A stretch of 10,136 nucleotides of DNA from Muribaculaceae bacterium (GTDB lineage Bacteria > Bacteroidota > Bacteroidia > Bacteroidales > Muribaculaceae): assembly GCA_017962285.1 (NCBI GenBank), contig JAGCVR010000127.1, forward strand, positions 1 to 10,136, given 5' to 3'. Positions 7,048 to 10,136 of the stretch are shown here, one piece after another. Numbering within the stretch: the first letter of the stretch is position 1; every line of letters begins with the position of its first letter. A program made the position numbers and the translations under genes. The notes under the pieces are model-generated. The model was not told the origin of the DNA. It made no database searches and saw nothing but the letters and a program-made list of their open reading frames with translations.

Positions 7048-7064
7048 TGAAAATTTTTTACACA

Positions 7065-7616
7065 ATGGAAGAGGTTACCTATGGAGGGCTGACATTTGAG
7101 CCCTATATAACTCGAGAAAAAATTATGGAGCAAGTGAAACGGCTTGCCCGTGAGATTGAGCGCGATTGTGAGCGGGAAGGTGAACAATCGCCTTTGTTTT
7201 TATGCGTTCTCACCGGTGCTTTCATGTTCGGCACCGATCTGTTCCGTGAGTGCAACATTCACGATGCAGAGATTGCATTCATCCGCTTTAAATCCTACGA
7301 AGGAACAAGTTCTTCGGGGGTCATCAACGAGGTGATGGGCCTCAGCGAAGACGTTGAGGGAAGGTATGTGATAATCGTCGAAGACATTGTGGATACAGGT
7401 GTCACCGCCGACCAGCTTCGCGCAATGCTTGCCAAGAAGAATCCCAAGAAGGTGAAGATGGTGTCGCTCCTGTTCAAGCCCGAATCCATCACGGTGGGCG
7501 AGCGTCCGGAATACGTGGGATTTGAGATTCCGTCGAAATTCATTCTCGGCTACGGATTAGACCTCGATGGCAAGGCACGCAACCTGAACGACATTTATGT
7601 GTTGAAGAAGGATTAA
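7065..7616 (+). CDS. hpt: Hypoxanthine phosphoribosyltransferase
   Basis: The enzyme joins hypoxanthine, and often guanine, to PRPP to make IMP or GMP in cytoplasmic purine salvage. The 183-residue protein has the usual length. It shows the loop LTGAFMFGTDL (49-59), the flexible-loop region FKSYEGTSSSG (75-85), the PRPP-binding signature VIIVEDIVDTG (102-112) with its adjacent acids E106-D107, and the base-recognition end VGFEIPSKFILGYGLDLDGKARN (151-173 in outline). The ATG at 7065 is preferred because the in-frame GTG at 7017 would add 16 residues (MCECWNFVIF...) unlike the family and would overlap the promoter. adk follows after 37 bases without a promoter, so the two are probably co-transcribed. 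Confidence 0.96.
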   Translation: MEEVTYGGLTFEPYITREKIMEQVKRLAREIERDCEREGEQSPLFLCVLTGAFMFGTDLFRECNIHDAEIAFIRFKSYEGTSSSGVINEVMGLSEDVEGRYVIIVEDIVDTGVTADQLRAMLAKKNPKKVKMVSLLFKPESITVGERPEYVGFEIPSKFILGYGLDLDGKARNLNDIYVLKKD

Positions 7617-7653
7617 TCATCTGAAACCCAACTTATTAACAAAAACTCAGACT

Positions 7654-8232
7654 ATGATAAACGTTGTGATTTTCGGTGCTCCAGGTTCCGGAAAAGGGAC
7701 ACAAAGCAATTTCATGAAGGAGCACTACAAACTCGTGCACATCTCAACCGGCGACGTGCTCCGTGACCATATCGCACGCAAGACCGAACTTGGTGAAGTG
7801 GCTAAAAGCTTTATCGACAAGGGCCAGCTTATACCCGATGAACTGATGATAAGCATCCTCGGTGATGTTATCGACAGCCACAAAGACAAAGCACAGAACG
7901 GCTTCATCTTCGACGGTTTCCCACGCACAATAGCTCAGGCACAGGCTCTCGAAGGGCTGCTTGCCGACCGCGACATGAAACTGAACTGCGTGGTGGGGCT
8001 TGACGTGCCCGACGAAGTTCTCATCGAACGCCTCGTGAACCGCGGGAAAGAAAGCGGGCGTAGCGACGACAATTTGGAAACGATTAAAGACCGCATCGCC
8101 GTGTACTATAAAGTGACTTCGCCACTGAAAGACTACTATTGCGAGCGCAATCTGTTCCACTCGGTGAAAGGGTGGGGCGACATCGACAAGATTACCGCCA
8201 GCGTGTGGGCTGTGATCGACAACTCATTATGA
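7654..8232 (+). CDS. adk: Adenylate kinase (short-LID form)
   Basis: This kinase catalyses ATP + AMP to 2 ADP and keeps the adenylate pool balanced in the cytoplasm. The 192-residue protein starts with the P-loop GAPGSGKGTQ (8-17), continues with the AMP-site phrases STGDVLR (31-37) and DGFPRT (87-92), and ends with the arginine-rich R.DDN...I..R...Y...T.PL.DYY block (about 136-162). The LID segment (NRGKESGRSDDN, about 129-140) is short, so this is the compact form and has no cysteine-based zinc site. The gene sits directly after hpt, which fits joint purine-nucleotide metabolism. Downstream lies the repeat mosaic, not another gene of the set. Confidence 0.97.
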   Translation: MINVVIFGAPGSGKGTQSNFMKEHYKLVHISTGDVLRDHIARKTELGEVAKSFIDKGQLIPDELMISILGDVIDSHKDKAQNGFIFDGFPRTIAQAQALEGLLADRDMKLNCVVGLDVPDEVLIERLVNRGKESGRSDDNLETIKDRIAVYYKVTSPLKDYYCERNLFHSVKGWGDIDKITASVWAVIDNSL

Positions 8233-8241
8233 TTATTAACA

Positions 8242-8395
8242 GGAAGTAATCGGGCTGCGCCCGAGGAAGTGAAAGAATGAAGTAAAAATGGAAGTAATGC
8301 GCTGCACGTAGGAAAAAACACCATTTTTACTTCATTTTTCACTCCCACGAGCGAAGCGAGTTTACTCCATCTTTAACTTCATCTTTTAACTCCCA
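8242..8395. repeat. Mosaic intergenic repeat: degenerate GAAGTAAA units with GC-rich palindromes in a long inverted repeat
   Basis: The adk-pepT gap is built from units of the form GGAAGTAAT, GAAGTAAAAAT and GGAAGTGAAAGAAT. Inverted copies occur on the right (ACTTCATTTTTCACTCCCA at 8329-8347 and ACTTCATCTTTTAACTCCCA at 8376-8395, offset 47). The core is an inverted repeat of 23-24 bases: 8268-8291 and 8321-8343 are reverse complements except for one inserted G, around a 29-base loop. Short GC-rich inserts sit between units: a perfect CGGGC-TGC-GCCCG hairpin (8251-8263), TGCGCTGCACGTA (8298-8310) and CGAGCGAAGCGAG (8348-8360). Read on the minus strand, the right half aligns with the left half through such an insert, so each half has the same plan with a different GC core. 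It carries no ORF. It looks like a mobile or recombining repeat family, and may also act as a transcript-end structure for adk. Confidence 0.8.
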
Positions 8396-8409
8396 ATTAT
8401 TTCAAACCT

Positions 8410-9630
8410 ATGAACGTAACAGACAGATTTTTAAGATATGTAAAACACGACACCCAGAGTGACGAACGTACCAACCTCACCCCGTCCACTCCGGGTCAAA
8501 TGATATTTGCGAAAGAAGTGTTGCTGCCTGAACTTGAAGCAATGCACCTCAGCGACATCTCGCTCGACGACAACGGCTATCTGTTTGCCACATTGCCCAA
8601 GAACTGCGACGGCGACGCTCCCACAGTGGGCTTCATCGCCCACATAGACACCGCTCCCGACATGAGCGGCCACGGTGTTAATCCGCGCATCGTGAAATAC
8701 GACGGCAACCCCATTGTTCTCAACCAGGAGCAGAACATTGTGCTCAGCGCGGAGCAATTCCCTGAACTCAACAACTATGTGGGGCAGGAAATCATCGTTA
8801 CCGACGGAACCACACTTCTCGGTGCCGACGACAAAGCCGGAATTGCCGAGATTCTGACCGCGATAGAATATCTGCAGGCCCACCCCGAAATCAAACACGG
8901 CGACATACGCATCGGCTTCAACCCCGACGAAGAAATCGGCAAGGGCGCACATCTGTTCGACGTGGAGAAATTCGGCGCCGACTGGGCCTACACTATGGAT
9001 GGTGGCGCTGAGGGTGAACTGGAATATGAGAATTTCAACGCAGCAGTCTGCAAGGTGGAGTTCAAGGGACTCAACGTTCATCCGGGTGCCGCAAAACACA
9101 AGATGAGAAACTCCATCAGAGTGGCAAATCAGTTTGCTCTGATGCTTCCCCGCTGGGAGACGCCTGAGCACACCGAAGGCTACGAGGGTTTCTATCACCT
9201 TATCTCGTGGGAAGGAACAGTGGAGCGCACAGTGCTCACCTATATCATCCGCGACCACGACAGGGCACGTTTCGAGAGCCGCAAGCGCGAGATGGCACAT
9301 CTGTGCCGCAAGACCAACTACGAATTCCCCGGCTGCGCTTCAATTGAAATAAAGGACCAATACTACAACATGCGCGAGAAGATAGAGCCCGTGATGCACA
9401 TCGTGGAACTCGCAAAACGCGCCATGGAGAATGCCGGTGTAAAACCTGTGGTGCAACCCATCCGCGGAGGCACCGACGGCGCGCAGCTGTCGTTCAAAGG
9501 ACTGCCATGCCCCAACATTTTTGCAGGCGGCATGAATATGCACGGCAGATACGAGTATGTCCCCATCGCCTCGATGGAGAAAGCCACAGCCACGATTGTG
9601 GAAATCTGCCGCCTCGCCGCAGAAAGCTGA
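8410..9630 (+). CDS. pepT: Peptidase T (tripeptide aminopeptidase, M20B zinc family)
   Basis: This cytoplasmic metalloenzyme removes the N-terminal residue from tripeptides and helps recycle peptides. The 406-residue length is normal. The paired-zinc motifs are all present: [13 protein letters not shown] (75-87) with H78 and D80, [10 protein letters not shown] (136-145) with the bridging D140, NPDEEIG (171-177) with a catalytic and a metal-binding glutamate at 174-175, MDGG (196-199) with D197, and the C-terminal [11 protein letters not shown] (375-385) with H378. The dimer-domain segment [12 protein letters not shown] (221-232) and [10 protein letters not shown] (353-362) are also typical. 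ATG at 8410 gives the standard family start. No promoter of the TAnnTTTG type was found just upstream; either it is transcribed through the repeat mosaic or it uses a less canonical site. Confidence 0.97.
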   Translation: MNVTDRFLRYVKHDTQSDERTNLTPSTPGQMIFAKEVLLPELEAMHLSDISLDDNGYLFATLPKNCDGDAPTVGFIAHIDTAPDMSGHGVNPRIVKYDGNPIVLNQEQNIVLSAEQFPELNNYVGQEIIVTDGTTLLGADDKAGIAEILTAIEYLQAHPEIKHGDIRIGFNPDEEIGKGAHLFDVEKFGADWAYTMDGGAEGELEYENFNAAVCKVEFKGLNVHPGAAKHKMRNSIRVANQFALMLPRWETPEHTEGYEGFYHLISWEGTVERTVLTYIIRDHDRARFESRKREMAHLCRKTNYEFPGCASIEIKDQYYNMREKIEPVMHIVELAKRAMENAGVKPVVQPIRGGTDGAQLSFKGLPCPNIFAGGMNMHGRYEYVPIASMEKATATIVEICRLAAES

Positions 9631-9664
9631 TACTCGTCTCGAGACAGAAACACACATATAACGG

Positions 9665-9700
9665 AACACCGCAGCGGCAGAACAGTGTTGTTGCGGTGTT
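9665..9700. terminator. Hairpin between convergent pepT and MATE genes
   Basis: AACACCGCA (9665-9673) pairs perfectly with TGCGGTGTT (9692-9700) around an 18-base loop, and a G-U plus a G-C pair extend the stem by two. TTTCTG follows on the plus strand. It lies 34 bases after the pepT stop and 31 bases before the last codon of the convergent gene, where a shared terminator is expected. The weak T-tract and large loop keep confidence moderate. Confidence 0.6.
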
Positions 9701-9731
9701 TCTGCGATCATCCTTGCCGAGCAGAGGCTGG

Positions 9732-10136
9732 TTACGGCTGCGGAGCGCTGGCGCGGAATTTGTGCATTTGATGAATTAGGAGGACGATTGCCATCAGGAA
9801 CGCCACCAGGTCGCACACAGGGAAGGCAAGCCACACACCACGCAGTTCCAGAAACATAGGCAAGATAAACAGGCACGGTATCAGGAACAGAACCTGCCGG
9901 GAAAGACTCATGAAAATAGACTTCTTCACTTCGCCTATCGACTGGAAGAAATTCGTTGACACAATCTGGAATCCCACACTCCAGAACATAAGCATTGTGA
10001 GCGAAAGTGCCATTTTCGACGTGGCAATGAGGTGGGCATCGGAAGTGAACATGCGCGCTATCAGATGCGGCACGAATTGACTCAGCAGCGTGCCAATGAC
10101 ACTCGCCACGGTGCACACGGCAACAGTGAGCCAGAA
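9732..10136 (-). CDS. MATE-family efflux transporter, C-terminal part (5' end outside window)
   Basis: The minus-strand frame stops at 9732-9734 and is still open at the window edge (it reads FWLTVAVCTVASV from 10136), so the true start is beyond 10136. About 134 residues are visible. They contain four hydrophobic stretches, the segment SDAHLIATSKMAL, then FWSVGFQIVSTNFFQSIGEVKKSIFMSLSRQVLFLIPCLFILP (in outline), which is the well-conserved C-terminal half of MATE multidrug/cation antiporters: the FQ..G..K.S...SL.RQ..F..P pattern before the penultimate helices. Such proteins export organic cations or metabolites across the inner membrane using Na+ or H+. The substrate cannot be told from this fragment. 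The gene converges with pepT. Confidence 0.88.
   Translation of the reverse strand, partial: FWLTVAVCTVASVIGTLLSQFVPHLIARMFTSDAHLIATSKMALSLTMLMFWSVGFQIVSTNFFQSIGEVKKSIFMSLSRQVLFLIPCLFILPMFLELRGVWLAFPVCDLVAFLMAIVLLIHQMHKFRASAPQP

Noticed and set aside
7017..7064. GTG start at 7017 for hpt, giving 16 extra residues
   Set aside because: The extension overlaps an exact consensus promoter and has no similarity to the family N-terminus; ATG at 7065 fits.
8242..8395. A CRISPR array in the adk-pepT gap
   Set aside because: Units are degenerate, of unequal length, in both orientations, and not separated by uniform spacers.
8431..9300. Long minus-strand open frame (289 codons) opposite pepT
   Set aside because: It lies wholly within pepT, which has all zinc-site motifs; the antisense protein has no family features.
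9340..10116. Minus-strand open frame of 258 codons across the pepT end and the MATE gene
   Set aside because: It overlaps two better-supported genes in other frames, runs through the intergenic hairpin, and has no recognisable content.

Overview
The window looks like a stretch of core chromosome from a gut-type Bacteroidales bacterium (Bacteroidota). The evidence is the promoter style (TTTG, about 20 bases, TAnnTTTG), the A/T-rich leaders without clear Shine-Dalgarno sequences, a methyltransferase-like family with the GIHSPFAY signature, and a large secreted protein built of chitobiase-C-terminal-like modules ending in a dockerin-like calcium-binding pair. A Muribaculaceae-like or Prevotella-like host fits, but this is inferred from style and not proven.

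Layout. (1) Positions 1-2195, plus strand: the 3' part of a YfhO-family multi-pass membrane protein, followed 3 bases later by a methyltransferase-like protein; these two form an operon tail. (2) Positions 2196-2412: an A/T-rich dyad, a promoter and a structured leader of about 145 bases in front of (3) a 960-residue exported modular protein (2413-5295). A perfect 14-bp hairpin terminator (5317-5350) separates it from the convergent (4) nnr gene (5388-6902, minus), a bifunctional NAD(P)HX repair enzyme. (5) Positions 6903-7064: a divergent promoter region with two near-identical 14-base repeats and a 9-bp A/T inverted repeat. (6) hpt and adk (7065-8232, plus), a purine salvage and nucleotide phosphorylation pair. 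(7) Positions 8233-8409: a mosaic repeat element made of degenerate GAAGTAAA-type units and short GC-rich palindromes folded into a long inverted repeat. (8) pepT (8410-9630, plus), tripeptide aminopeptidase. (9) A hairpin (9665-9700) and the 3' end of a convergent MATE-family transporter gene (9732 to beyond the window edge, minus).

Working together: hpt makes IMP/GMP and adk balances adenine nucleotides, so they are a functional pair. nnr, pepT and the transporter are independent housekeeping genes. The least ordinary pieces are the 960-residue protein (two OB-like segments, one clear and five degenerate chitobiase-C-terminal-like modules, dockerin-like C-terminus), the mosaic repeat between adk and pepT, and the methyltransferase-like protein with altered motifs. 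I see no phage, CRISPR, transposase or RNA gene. No gene-free stretch exceeds 300 bases.
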